A stretch of 19,440 nucleotides of DNA from Anaerolineaceae bacterium (GTDB lineage: Bacteria > Chloroflexota > Anaerolineae > Anaerolineales > Villigracilaceae), in NCBI GenBank assembly GCA_009885445.1, contig VFKQ01000081.1:1-19440 (forward strand), read 5' to 3'. A program made the translations under genes and the position numbers. The notes beneath the pieces are model-generated. The model was not told the origin of the DNA. It was given only the letters and a program-made list of their open reading frames with translations, and did no database searches. Shown piece by piece: positions 1 to 8,233 of this stretch. How positions within the stretch are numbered: the stretch's first letter is position 1; each line of letters starts with the position of its first letter.

Positions 1-15
1 ATCCAATCTTGATAT

Positions 16-88
16 GACGGTGATTCGGGAGTGGTAGAACGCTTGCTTCCCAAGCAAGATATCGTGGGTTCGAGTCCCATCACCCGCT
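16..88 (+). tRNA. tRNA-Gly (anticodon CCC), acceptor stem imperfect
   Basis: The cloverleaf can be folded by eye. The anticodon stem 42-46/54-58 is a perfect 5-bp helix closing loop TTCCCAA, with anticodon CCC at 49-51. The T arm is 64-68/76-80 with loop TTCGAGT. The 3' acceptor strand is CACCCGC (81-87), followed by discriminator T88, as expected for a glycine tRNA. CCA is not encoded. The 5' acceptor strand GACGGTG (16-22) pairs at only five of seven positions: 17/86 would be A-G and 18/85 C-C, where GCGGGTG would pair perfectly. The D arm is short (TTC/GAA). The identity is secure, but the mismatches leave open a degraded copy, repair by editing, or a sequence error. Confidence 0.75.
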
Positions 89-115
89 TAATATTTATGC
101 AAGGTTTGCTCAATG

Positions 116-135
116 GCCGGCACTTAATGTCCGGC
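116..135 (+). terminator. Weak hairpin between the tRNA and the signalling operon
   Basis: GCCGG (116-120) and CCGGC (131-135) form a 5-bp GC stem around a 10-base loop. A short T run (TTTT, 143-146) starts about 7 bases downstream. It could end the tRNA transcript or sit in the operon leader. The stem is short and the T tract is offset, so this is a weak call. I see nothing else firm in the gene-free stretch 89-204 apart from the ribosome binding site of the next gene. Confidence 0.3.
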
Positions 136-204
136 GTCAATCTTTTGTAAGGTTGCTGATATGAAAGATACGGGCGGCAAAGTTACAATTTGGGCGGAGA
201 TTAA

Positions 205-588
205 ATGACAGAAAAAAGCGTAATTTTATATGTGGAAGATAACCGCGAGAACCGCATATTGCTCCGCCGCGTGTTGACTGCTGAAGGATATGACATGATT
301 GAGGCGGCCAACGCCAAAGAAGCATTGCAGATCATCAAGGATACGCTCCCTGACCTGATTTTGATGGATGTCAACATGCCCGAAACTGACGGGTATACGC
401 TGACGGCACAAATCAAAACAATGCCAGATTTTGCCAAAGTGCCCATCATCGCCGTGACCGCCAATGTAATGCACGGCGACCGCGAAAAGTCACTACAGGC
501 GGGCTGCGACGGGTATATCCAAAAACCGATAGACATTGATATTCTTACGAAACAACTTGAGAAATTTCTATCAAGGAACATGCAATGA
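205..588 (+). CDS. Single-domain response regulator (DivK/CheY-like receiver)
   Basis: This 127-residue protein is a receiver (REC) domain and nothing else. Visible landmarks are the acidic pair E11/D12, the phospho-acceptor D55 in LILMDVNMP, the switch residue T85 in IIAVTAN, and the conserved lysine K107 in QKP. It has no output domain, so it probably acts by protein-protein contact or as a phosphate shuttle or sink, as DivK, Spo0F and CheY do. The start is supported by a GGAG-type site (GGGCGGAG) 5 bases upstream of the ATG. It is the first gene of the operon, and its stop overlaps the next start (ATGA, 585-588), which suggests translational coupling. Its likely phosphodonor is the hybrid kinase at 12447-16793, the only kinase in the window. 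The family assignment is secure; the partner is inferred. Confidence 0.93.
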   Translation: MTEKSVILYVEDNRENRILLRRVLTAEGYDMIEAANAKEALQIIKDTLPDLILMDVNMPETDGYTLTAQIKTMPDFAKVPIIAVTANVMHGDREKSLQAGCDGYIQKPIDIDILTKQLEKFLSRNMQ

Positions 589-1010
589 ATGAGACCGATC
601 GCAAACAAGGCATTTCAAAAGACACCGCCGTGCTGGTGGTGGAGGACAATGTCTCAAATTTTGTACTAATCGCGCGCATGTTGGGGTACCTGGGTATCCA
701 CTGCGAGTGGAAAACGTCGGGCTATGAAGTTGTCGAGTACGCCGACACGCTGGCGCGCCTCGACCTCATCTTAATGGACATCCGTCTGCCCTACGAAGAC
801 GGTTATGATGCCATGCGCAAAATTCGCTCGGCGGAGCATTTGAAGAACATCCCCATCATCGCCGTCACCGCCGAGGCCAGCGATGATCAAATGCGCAAAG
901 CGCGCGAATCTGGCTTCGATGGTTTTCTGGGCAAGCCCCTCGACCCAGACCGCTTCCCAGACCAAATCCGCCGCATTCTCAATGGCGAAAAAGTTTGGGA
1001 ATATAGTTAG
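585..1010 (+). CDS. Single-domain response regulator, second copy
   Basis: This 141-residue stand-alone receiver has an N-terminal extension of about 14 residues. The acidic residues are E20/D21, the phospho-acceptor is D65 in LILMDIRLP, the switch residue is T95 in IIAVTAE, and the conserved lysine is K117 in GKPLD. It resembles the preceding receiver (both have LDLILMD- or PDLILMD-like cores and IPIIAVTA or VPIIAVTA), consistent with tandem duplication followed by divergence. It has no DNA-binding or enzymatic output. It overlaps the upstream gene by four bases and lies 6 bases before the large sensor gene, so it belongs to the same operon. Two free receivers beside one hybrid kinase suggest a branched or multistep phosphorelay, but no HPt domain is visible in the window. 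Confidence 0.93.
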   Translation: MNETDRKQGISKDTAVLVVEDNVSNFVLIARMLGYLGIHCEWKTSGYEVVEYADTLARLDLILMDIRLPYEDGYDAMRKIRSAEHLKNIPIIAVTAEASDDQMRKARESGFDGFLGKPLDPDRFPDQIRRILNGEKVWEYS

Positions 1011-1016
1011 CGCATC

Positions 1017-4000
1017 ATGAGTCTGTCTTCAGCCCCATCCAACCTCAACTCAAGGCAAGTACATCGCGGCGGCCTGGCCAGGTCCATGCGGCGCACGTTG
1101 TCTTATTTTGCCTTCATTCCCCTGACGGTTATGGCGATCACTGCCTCGTTAATCGCGGGGTATGTTTTGCAAGAGGAGGTAGTGGGGCAAATGCGAAGCC
1201 TGGTGAAAGCGAACGTGAGCGAAGCGCAAGATGAATTGATCATCAAGCAAATCCGCCTTGATCGCATTACAAGGCGGCCCAGCTTTGAAAGCGCGACGCA
1301 AATTCTTCTGCATCAAAGCCGCTCCAGTACTTTTTTTGTACTTTCAAAAAACTCCATCGAAGCCCTGTTTGCCGAAATCAATGGCGAAACCAATTCGCCG
1401 GTATTCAATGAATATTTGATGTTCGACGAAAAGGGTGAGATACTAATCGCCAGCCAGAACGAGTGGGAGGGTCTATCGTTGAGCGACCTGGCCCTCTTTG
1501 AGACATTAAGAGAAGCTGACGGAAAATCGCTGGCTGTGTTTGGTTTCGGCACACTATATCCCAGCCAGATGGTTTTTTTAACTGTCGATCAATATCGAAC
1601 GTCTGACAATGTTTCGCGGGCCACAATTGTGGGAATCACCGAGCCGCTTTTCATTACCCCGCTGCTGAAATCACTGACAGATTTGAAGCCTGACTCAAAT
1701 GCCTATTTCGTAACACAGGATGGACTGTATGTTGGCATTGACAGACATACCGGCGAGCCGACTCCCTTCAATTCATCTGCAGACCAGGTCAGCAGACTCA
1801 ACGATGTTTTCGCCAATGGCGCCGAACTGGCCCCCGCCACTGTGCGCTACACAAACAGCGCCGGTATTGCGATGCTTAGTCAGGCAGTGTGGTTGCCAGA
1901 ATTAAGTGCCGGCATCGTGCTCGAAGTTCCCTTCAACACCATTTCTCAAAGGCTCGTCGTTCTGGGGCTGTCCCTGGGGGCGATCTATCTGCTTGCATGG
2001 GTTTTGGTTCCAGGGGTCGTCAATTATGCGACCCGACGCGTGGTTCAACCGATCGAATCGCTTTCGGCCATCACCGATCGTTTTGCTTCTGGTAATTGGG
2101 AAGACCGCGCGCAAGTACAGGGGAATGATGAGGTGGGTCAACTGGCGACCTCCATCAATGAGATGGCCGACCAGCTCAGCGGTTTGTACACCTCCCTGCG
2201 CGGGCAGGTGCAAGAGCGCACCAGTCAGATTCGTATAGCGGCTGAGGTGGCGCAAGGCATCACCGCCGCATTTAATCTCGACGAGATGTTAAACAACATC
2301 TCGCGCCTAATCGCAGAAAGATTCAACTTTTACCATGCCGCCATTTTCCTCATCGAATCCGGCGGCAGGCGAGCTGTCATTCGAGCCGCGCACGGCGCCG
2401 CGGCGCAGGAAATGCTCAGGCAAGGATTCGCCCATGAGGTCGGATCCGCCTCGGTCGTGGGCTGGGTCGCCGCCAATCTTAAGTCGCGCGTCGTCGCCGA
2501 CGTCGAAGCGGAGCCGGCACACTTAAGAAATTCGCTACTGCCAAATACGCGCTCCGAGGCAGGCGTCCCGATTATGCTGGGTGGCGCGGCGCTCGGTGTA
2601 CTCAACGTGCATGGGTTAGAGTCGAATACATTCGACGAAGAAATAGTGATTATTTTGCAAACGCTGGCCAGCCAGTTGGCGGTGGCCATGCAATATACCG
2701 CCAGCACAGAGTCGCCGCAAACGCTGAGCGCCCAAGTAGACCGGCTCTTCCGCGTCTCTGCTGAAATTATCAAGGCGGGCACCGAGCAAGACGTCTTCTC
2801 GATTGCCGCGCGCTCCCTGCGCGAAGCCTCGCTGCCTTTTGCGTTTCTGCGCGTCGGAGACAGTACTTCGGCAATTATTGAACTGAATAATCCCAAGAAG
2901 AAGACGGCGACGGCGGCCCCCGCCTTGATTCAATCTGGCCTGCGCGACATTGCCGGACAAATGGGCGGGCCAGTGCTCATCGGCGAGCTGGCTCTGGCTG
3001 ACAATTTGCCCGCAGGCATGGCAGACCTGGCCCTTGGGTTGGGCGGGCAGAGCGCGGCCTTTTTGCCCATCTACTCGGCCGGGCGCATTCACGCGATACT
3101 GGTTTTGGGAAATCAAACCGCGCAACCACTGACCAGCGCCAGCGTGCGGCCTTACGCCGTCCTGACGGATTTGATGGGCACGATTATCGAAAAGATTGGC
3201 GCAACCAAGGAAGTCGAAGCGCGCGTTGAAGAACTGGATGCGCTCTCGCGGTTTAACCAAAATGTTTTCAACGGCGCCGACACAAGCGCTTATTGCTCAA
3301 CCTTGCATGCGCAAGTCAAGCGCGTAATTGGCGACTATAGTTTTGTGGTGGCCCTGTACAATCAAAAAACAAATTCAATCAGCATTCCTTATGCTTACGA
3401 GGATGGGCGCACCACTTCAATCGAACCTTTCCCCCTCGGCGAGGGCCTTACTTCCATTTTGATTAGAACAGGCCGCCCGCTAATGCTCGTGGAAGACACC
3501 GAGCGACAGGCCATTGCTCTGGGCGCCAAAATTCAAGGCAAGCCCGCAAAATCCTGGATGGGTGTGCCGCTGATGATCTCAGACGAGCCAATCGGGGCCA
3601 TCATCATTCAGGATCAAGAGCAGGAGCACCGCTTCACCGAAAAGGACCTGCACTTCCTCGTGGAACTGGCGCACCAAATGGCTGGCGTTACTTACAATAT
3701 CCGCCTGCTTGACCAAAGCCGCCAAAGCGCGATCCAACTGCAGACTGCGGCTGAAATTGCGCGTGATATTAGCGGTAGTCTCGATCTGGACGAACTATTG
3801 CAACGCGCGGTAAACCTGATTCGAGATCGCTTTAACTTCTATCACGCCAGCATTTTTCTCGTGGACCTGCGGCGTGAGTATGCAGTCATTCGCGAAGCAA
3901 CTGGTGAGCCGGGCGCACAGCTCAAGCGCATGGGACACAAATTGGCGGTTGGCTCAAAGTCTATTGTGGGCTATGTAACCAGTCAGGGCGAATCGCTCGT

Positions 4001-4928
4001 AGTGAACGACACAACCAAAGACGCGACATACTTTGCCAACCCAGTTCTTCCCGAAACGCGCGGCGAGGCGGCCATCCCCCTGCGAGTGGGCGACCGTATT
4101 CTCGGCGCCCTGGATGTGCAAAGTACACAGCCTTATGCCTTCAATGAAGAAAACCTGCGCACGCTCCAAATTCTCGCCGACCAACTGGCCGTGGCGGTGG
4201 TAAACACAGAGCTATTCGCAGAAACACAGGAGCACCTGTCGCAACACCGCCTTTTACATCACATCACCATGTCAGCCGCATCGGGCACAACGCTTGAAGA
4301 TGCACTTGAAACTACGGTCAAGGGATTACAAGTCACCTTGGGCGGCGACCGAGTCTCCATTTTGCTCCTGGATTCCGAACGCAAATATCTCGAAGTGCGC
4401 GCCTCAGTGGGTTATGCCGAAGATGGCAGTAATATAAAAGTCCCTGTTGGTGCGGGCATTACTGGCTGGGTCGCTTCGCATCGCAAACCACTGCGCGTGG
4501 ATGATGTCAGCAAGGATTCGCGCTACATACAGATCAGCGCAAACACGCGCTCCGAGCTGGCTCTGCCATTGCTTTATCGCAGCGATGTGCTCGGCGTGGT
4601 AAACGTGGAGAGTGAGCAAGTCTCTGCGTACACCGAAAATGACGAGGAAATGCTCGGCACACTTTCTGGAAGCCTGGCCGCCATCATTGCCAACGCCCGC
4701 TTATTGGATCAGATTCGGAGACAGGCAGATCGCGAACGTCTGCTCAATGAAGTTACCAGCAAAATCCATAACACCACCGACATACAGAGCATCATGGCCA
4801 CCGCCGCCAGTGAGATTACCAAAGCCATCGGCGCGCGGCGTGCGCAGATCAAGATTGGCGGCAATAGCAATGAAAAGCCCGAAGCATCAGGCGAGCGGAA
4901 TCCAACCAGGACGATAAACAATGCTTAG
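1017..4928 (+). CDS. Membrane sensor: periplasmic domain, HAMP and about five GAF domains, no kinase domain
   Basis: This 1303-residue protein has TM1 at about 29-51, an extracytoplasmic region of about 260 residues (52-311, Cache-like in size and position), TM2 at 312-334 and a HAMP linker at 336-395 (RRVVQPIESL, then DEVGQLATSINEMADQL). GAF or GAF-like domains follow at about 408-560, 571-739 (degenerate), 741-901, 907-1068 and 1078-1231. The first and fourth carry the FNFYHAxIFL signature and an LPxTR motif. After residue 1233 comes the tail shared by all five sensors (NEVTSKIHNTTDIQSIMATA, 1244-1263), ending in a strand AQIKIG. There is no HisKA, HATPase or methyl-accepting region, so output must pass through a partner. 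No strong ribosome binding site precedes the ATG; M24 at 1086 is an alternative start. The stop overlaps the next start by 8 bases. Confidence 0.9.
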   Translation: MSLSSAPSNLNSRQVHRGGLARSMRRTLSYFAFIPLTVMAITASLIAGYVLQEEVVGQMRSLVKANVSEAQDELIIKQIRLDRITRRPSFESATQILLHQSRSSTFFVLSKNSIEALFAEINGETNSPVFNEYLMFDEKGEILIASQNEWEGLSLSDLALFETLREADGKSLAVFGFGTLYPSQMVFLTVDQYRTSDNVSRATIVGITEPLFITPLLKSLTDLKPDSNAYFVTQDGLYVGIDRHTGEPTPFNSSADQVSRLNDVFANGAELAPATVRYTNSAGIAMLSQAVWLPELSAGIVLEVPFNTISQRLVVLGLSLGAIYLLAWVLVPGVVNYATRRVVQPIESLSAITDRFASGNWEDRAQVQGNDEVGQLATSINEMADQLSGLYTSLRGQVQERTSQIRIAAEVAQGITAAFNLDEMLNNISRLIAERFNFYHAAIFLIESGGRRAVIRAAHGAAAQEMLRQGFAHEVGSASVVGWVAANLKSRVVADVEAEPAHLRNSLLPNTRSEAGVPIMLGGAALGVLNVHGLESNTFDEEIVIILQTLASQLAVAMQYTASTESPQTLSAQVDRLFRVSAEIIKAGTEQDVFSIAARSLREASLPFAFLRVGDSTSAIIELNNPKKKTATAAPALIQSGLRDIAGQMGGPVLIGELALADNLPAGMADLALGLGGQSAAFLPIYSAGRIHAILVLGNQTAQPLTSASVRPYAVLTDLMGTIIEKIGATKEVEARVEELDALSRFNQNVFNGADTSAYCSTLHAQVKRVIGDYSFVVALYNQKTNSISIPYAYEDGRTTSIEPFPLGEGLTSILIRTGRPLMLVEDTERQAIALGAKIQGKPAKSWMGVPLMISDEPIGAIIIQDQEQEHRFTEKDLHFLVELAHQMAGVTYNIRLLDQSRQSAIQLQTAAEIARDISGSLDLDELLQRAVNLIRDRFNFYHASIFLVDLRREYAVIREATGEPGAQLKRMGHKLAVGSKSIVGYVTSQGESLVVNDTTKDATYFANPVLPETRGEAAIPLRVGDRILGALDVQSTQPYAFNEENLRTLQILADQLAVAVVNTELFAETQEHLSQHRLLHHITMSAASGTTLEDALETTVKGLQVTLGGDRVSILLLDSERKYLEVRASVGYAEDGSNIKVPVGAGITGWVASHRKPLRVDDVSKDSRYIQISANTRSELALPLLYRSDVLGVVNVESEQVSAYTENDEEMLGTLSGSLAAIIANARLLDQIRRQADRERLLNEVTSKIHNTTDIQSIMATAASEITKAIGARRAQIKIGGNSNEKPEASGERNPTRTINNA

Positions 4929-6519
4929 TTCAATCATGAACTTTTTCAAAGCGCCTATCTTTCCGGATGATGAGAACAAGACTCGCACAGCGAGAAATAC
5001 AAACGCGGTAATTTTATTTTTGCTGGCTATTATTGCGCCGTTTCAAATTTTGTATTCTATTGAAGCCCAAAAAAACGGGGTTGAAATATTAAGTTTTGCT
5101 CCTCTCGTCCTATCCTTTCTCGTCATTAGCGCATGGATTTTCCTTAAGCTTGAGAGGGTAGCGCTCGCGGGTAGCACTCTGGTTGGCGTGCTTTGGCTCA
5201 CCATTAATGGGCTGGCCGCAACCCAATACGGCATTAAGGATTCAACCTTTATCGCAAACATACCTGTATGCTTGCTGGCAAGCTTCCTTCTAGGTTGGAG
5301 GGCCGGCGCGATTCTCTCTACACTGACTATTTTTTCGGCGTTTGGCCTGGCTTGGCTTGAATCGTCAGGCATCCTTAAACCACCCACTGGATATAGCGTA
5401 ACAAATTTTGCAGTCGATATGACGGGCCTGTTGATAATCAGCGCGGGCCTTACCTATCTGCTGGTTTCCAACCTGCAAGAATCGCTCAGCCGCGCCAACG
5501 CAACCGCACTTTCGCTTCAAAATATTAATGCCGAGTTGAGCGCCGCCCAACGCACCCTACAGAATCGCTCCGACCAGTTGGCGGCAGTTAACGACGTAAG
5601 TAGCGCAGCCAGCGCCATCCTCGACGTGAACGAGTTAATCGAAAAAGTGGCGACCCTGATTACCGAGCATTTTGGTTACTACTACGCCGCGATATTTATC
5701 GTCAGCACTGACGCGCAGTGGGCCGAACTGCGCAACGCCACGGGCGAAGCAGGCCGTGTACTCAAGGAGAGCCACCACAGGTTGGAAGTTGGCGGCCAGA
5801 GCATGGTCGGCTCAGCCATCGCCTTGCGCCAGCCGCGCATTGCGCTGGATGTTGGCGAGGAATCTGTGCGCTTTAACAACCCCCTCTTGCCCTACACGCG
5901 CTCCGAAATTGCGCTCCCTTTAATTATCGGCGAAAATGTTTTGGGCGCGCTGGACGTACAGTCCACACGGCAGAATGAGTTTGGACCTGAAGAAATTGAG
6001 ACTTTGCAGAACATGGCCAAGCAGTTGACCATTGCGCTCGAAAATGCGCGCCTGTATCAAGAAACAAATCAACGCCTGCGTGAAATTCAAACTGTTCAGC
6101 GTCAATACCTGCGCGAATCCTGGTCCCTGGCCTCATCAACGCAGTCTTTAGAGTATGGGCTTGGCGAAGACGCCGGCGCCTCCCTGCATAGTTCGTTGAA
6201 CGTTCCACTTACTTTGCGGAATGAAATCATCGGCCAGATTATGCTGGGCGGCGACGCTGATTGGTCAGCCGAAGAAAAAACCTGGGTAGATAGCGTCGCC
6301 ACGCAGGCCGCCATCGCACTCGAAAATGCACGCCTGCTTGAAACAAGTAAAAAGATTGCTACTGCCGATAAAATCATCGCGGAAATTAGCGGAAAAATCT
6401 GGTCATCCAGCACACTCGATGGAATTCTGCAAACAGCAGTCACCGAACTTGGAAAAACATTTAACGCCGCAGAAGTTATCCTCACCCTCGATCCTGAAGA
6501 TGACGGCGGCGCCCAATGA
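4921..6519 (+). CDS. Six-TM GAF sensor protein, kinase-less (sensor 2)
   Basis: This 532-residue protein begins with a cytoplasmic stretch containing APIFPDDENKTRTA. About six hydrophobic segments follow (28-46, 55-75, 80-101, 107-126, 128-147, 166-184), with very short loops. A helical linker (185-220) leads to a canonical GAF domain (about 219-383) with NPLLPYTRSEIALPL and ENARLYQE motifs. Next is a shortened GAF-like module (about 384-475: RESW, then NVPLTLRNEIIGQIML, then ALENARLLE), then the common tail (AEISGKIWSSSTLDGILQTA, 487-506) ending in strand EVILTLD. There is no kinase or other output domain. AGGA at 4908-4911 lies 9 bases before the ATG, which overlaps the upstream stop. The membrane block probably senses the membrane or a small hydrophobic signal, but no ligand can be read from the sequence. 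It is homologous in layout to the next three genes. Confidence 0.9.
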   Translation: MLSSIMNFFKAPIFPDDENKTRTARNTNAVILFLLAIIAPFQILYSIEAQKNGVEILSFAPLVLSFLVISAWIFLKLERVALAGSTLVGVLWLTINGLAATQYGIKDSTFIANIPVCLLASFLLGWRAGAILSTLTIFSAFGLAWLESSGILKPPTGYSVTNFAVDMTGLLIISAGLTYLLVSNLQESLSRANATALSLQNINAELSAAQRTLQNRSDQLAAVNDVSSAASAILDVNELIEKVATLITEHFGYYYAAIFIVSTDAQWAELRNATGEAGRVLKESHHRLEVGGQSMVGSAIALRQPRIALDVGEESVRFNNPLLPYTRSEIALPLIIGENVLGALDVQSTRQNEFGPEEIETLQNMAKQLTIALENARLYQETNQRLREIQTVQRQYLRESWSLASSTQSLEYGLGEDAGASLHSSLNVPLTLRNEIIGQIMLGGDADWSAEEKTWVDSVATQAAIALENARLLETSKKIATADKIIAEISGKIWSSSTLDGILQTAVTELGKTFNAAEVILTLDPEDDGGAQ

Positions 6520-8186
6520 GCAATTTTGATCCGACCACCGCGGAAAATTTTGAATCACTGACAAGCTGGCGCACCAGCTTGCTCAAGACCATCTTAAACG
6601 GCGCCTTAATTGCGGGAATATTCGCGCTCCCACCGGCCATCATAGGCTCAGCCAGCTCCACATTTTCGGCGCTCTATATTGGCGCCTATTTGCTCCTGCT
6701 CGGCGCACGATTTTTAAGCATGCCTCACGCGCTCAAATCAGCCATTCTGCTCAGCATCACTTTTGGCATCGGGCTTGCCGGCCTGCTGGATACATCCATC
6801 TGGGGCGATAGCCGCACGTTTATGATCGCCTTCATTGTTTTTACCAGCCTGCTGGTTTCACCCAGCGCAAGTTGGTACGCTCTAGGCCTGGCCTTGCTGA
6901 GCTACGCCATAATGGGCTGGCTGATTCTTAATGAGCTTTATCTCCTGCCCACCCAGGAGGTCACACCCGGCACGCTGGCCAGCTGGCTCAGCGGCGCAAC
7001 CACCGTCGCCGTGGTATCCGTTGCCATCACGCAAGGACTTCGCCTGCTTCAAGTGCAATTTTTCAACAACGCGCAACGCGCGGATCAATTCCTTGCCAGT
7101 CTGCGCGAGCATCAGCACGGCCTTGAAGAGCAGGTGCAAACCCGCACTACTGAACTGACCACAAAAACCAAATTATTAAATTCCGCCGCGCAATTCGCGC
7201 GTAAATTCTCGGCCCACAAAGATCAAGCTGACTTGCTAAATGCCGCAGTGCAATTAATTTCCAGCGCCTTTGGTCATGATCACGCGGGGATTTATCTGCT
7301 CGACGAGCAAGCCGAATTTTGCTACCTTCAGTCTGCCTCATCGGCCAGTGGCCGGCAACTGCAAAGTGAAGGCTTCCGAATAGAACTGCGCAAGCTGGGC
7401 TTCCTGCGCACCAGCGCTCAAAACAGCAGACCAATCATTCATCAAAGCTTCAGTAACAAGCCCCAACCCGCCGAAAGCGCGATACTGCCCGAAAGCAACT
7501 CGCGGATATTAATTGCACTGTTCGTCAAAGGGTCGGTTTTTGGCATCCTGGATGTGCAATCAAAACTGCCCAACGCCTTCACCCTGACACACAGCGAAGC
7601 CCTGCAAATTATCGCAGACCAGTTGTCCCTTTTGATCGAAAACACAATCCTCACCAGTGAAGCCGGCGTCATTAACGAGCAATTGCGGGCGCTGAATTTA
7701 AATCAATCGCGCGAATCGTGGAGTCAGCGAGGCGGCGACCAGACGCCGGCCTTCCAGTACACCCCGCTGGGAGTACAACTCCTAGCCGGCTATAAGTTAC
7801 AAGACTCGGCCAACCCGCGCACACTCACCCTGCCGGTAAAATTACGCGGCCAAAAACTTGGCACCCTGCGTATCAAACGCAAGGAAAGCGAAAACCCGTG
7901 GGATGAACAAGAGCAAGATATCATCCGCGAAATCGTAGCCCAAATGGGCCTGGCGCTCGAAAATGCACGCCTGCTCGAAGACGCCCAACGTCGCGTGGCA
8001 CAGGAACGGGAAATCACTGAAATCACCGCCCACATCGGGGCCAGCTTTGACGTAGACACCATCCTGCGTATCACCGCGCAAGAAATAGGCAAAGTGTTGG
8101 GCGATTCAGAAGTCTCTGTGGTATTGAACCAAAGCATAGGCAAGACCCAACCGCGTCGAGAAGAGGAAAAAACAAATGGAAAATAG
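6516..8186 (+). CDS. Six-TM GAF sensor protein, kinase-less (sensor 3, divergent GAF)
   Basis: This 556-residue protein has about six TM segments (24-44, 48-66, 74-92, 99-115, 119-139, 154-174), a coiled-coil linker (about 180-222), one GAF domain (about 223-386), a short GAF-like module (SRESW, then LPVKLRGQKLGTLRI, then GLALENARLLE) and the common tail (TEITAHIGASFDVDTILRIT, 501-520) ending in strand EVSVVLN. The full GAF departs from its relatives: the FYH signature reads FGHDHAGIYL, and the NPxLPxTRSE motif is replaced by ILPESNSRI, so the binding pocket may be altered or lost. Kinase and output domains are absent. The start overlaps the previous stop as ATGA with no strong ribosome binding site, pointing to translational coupling. 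The last residues are very polar (REEEKTNGK). Confidence 0.9.
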   Translation: MSNFDPTTAENFESLTSWRTSLLKTILNGALIAGIFALPPAIIGSASSTFSALYIGAYLLLLGARFLSMPHALKSAILLSITFGIGLAGLLDTSIWGDSRTFMIAFIVFTSLLVSPSASWYALGLALLSYAIMGWLILNELYLLPTQEVTPGTLASWLSGATTVAVVSVAITQGLRLLQVQFFNNAQRADQFLASLREHQHGLEEQVQTRTTELTTKTKLLNSAAQFARKFSAHKDQADLLNAAVQLISSAFGHDHAGIYLLDEQAEFCYLQSASSASGRQLQSEGFRIELRKLGFLRTSAQNSRPIIHQSFSNKPQPAESAILPESNSRILIALFVKGSVFGILDVQSKLPNAFTLTHSEALQIIADQLSLLIENTILTSEAGVINEQLRALNLNQSRESWSQRGGDQTPAFQYTPLGVQLLAGYKLQDSANPRTLTLPVKLRGQKLGTLRIKRKESENPWDEQEQDIIREIVAQMGLALENARLLEDAQRRVAQEREITEITAHIGASFDVDTILRITAQEIGKVLGDSEVSVVLNQSIGKTQPRREEEKTNGK

Positions 8187-8233
8187 ACTCTTTTCACGCC
8201 TTCACAACACCAACGCGCCAACAAGAGGCCAGC

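Noticed and set aside
184..189. TACAAT as a -10 promoter element for the operon
   Set aside because: It has no acceptable -35 partner at 16-18 bases, and transcription would start only about 9 bases before the ATG, downstream of most of the ribosome binding site.
2330..2896. Long antisense open frames inside the sensor and kinase genes
   Set aside because: They are reverse-strand shadows of GC-rich coding sequence, with no family resemblance and no ribosome binding sites.
4743..4928. Sensors as histidine kinases truncated by frameshift
   Set aside because: All five sensors stop at the same structural point, and the next gene follows within 47 bases or overlaps, so there is no room for a lost kinase domain. 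Design, not damage, is the simpler reading.
1017..4928. Large sensor as a methyl-accepting chemotaxis protein
   Set aside because: It has the TM-periplasmic-TM-HAMP front but GAF domains in place of the coiled-coil signalling hairpin, and no CheW-binding tip motif.
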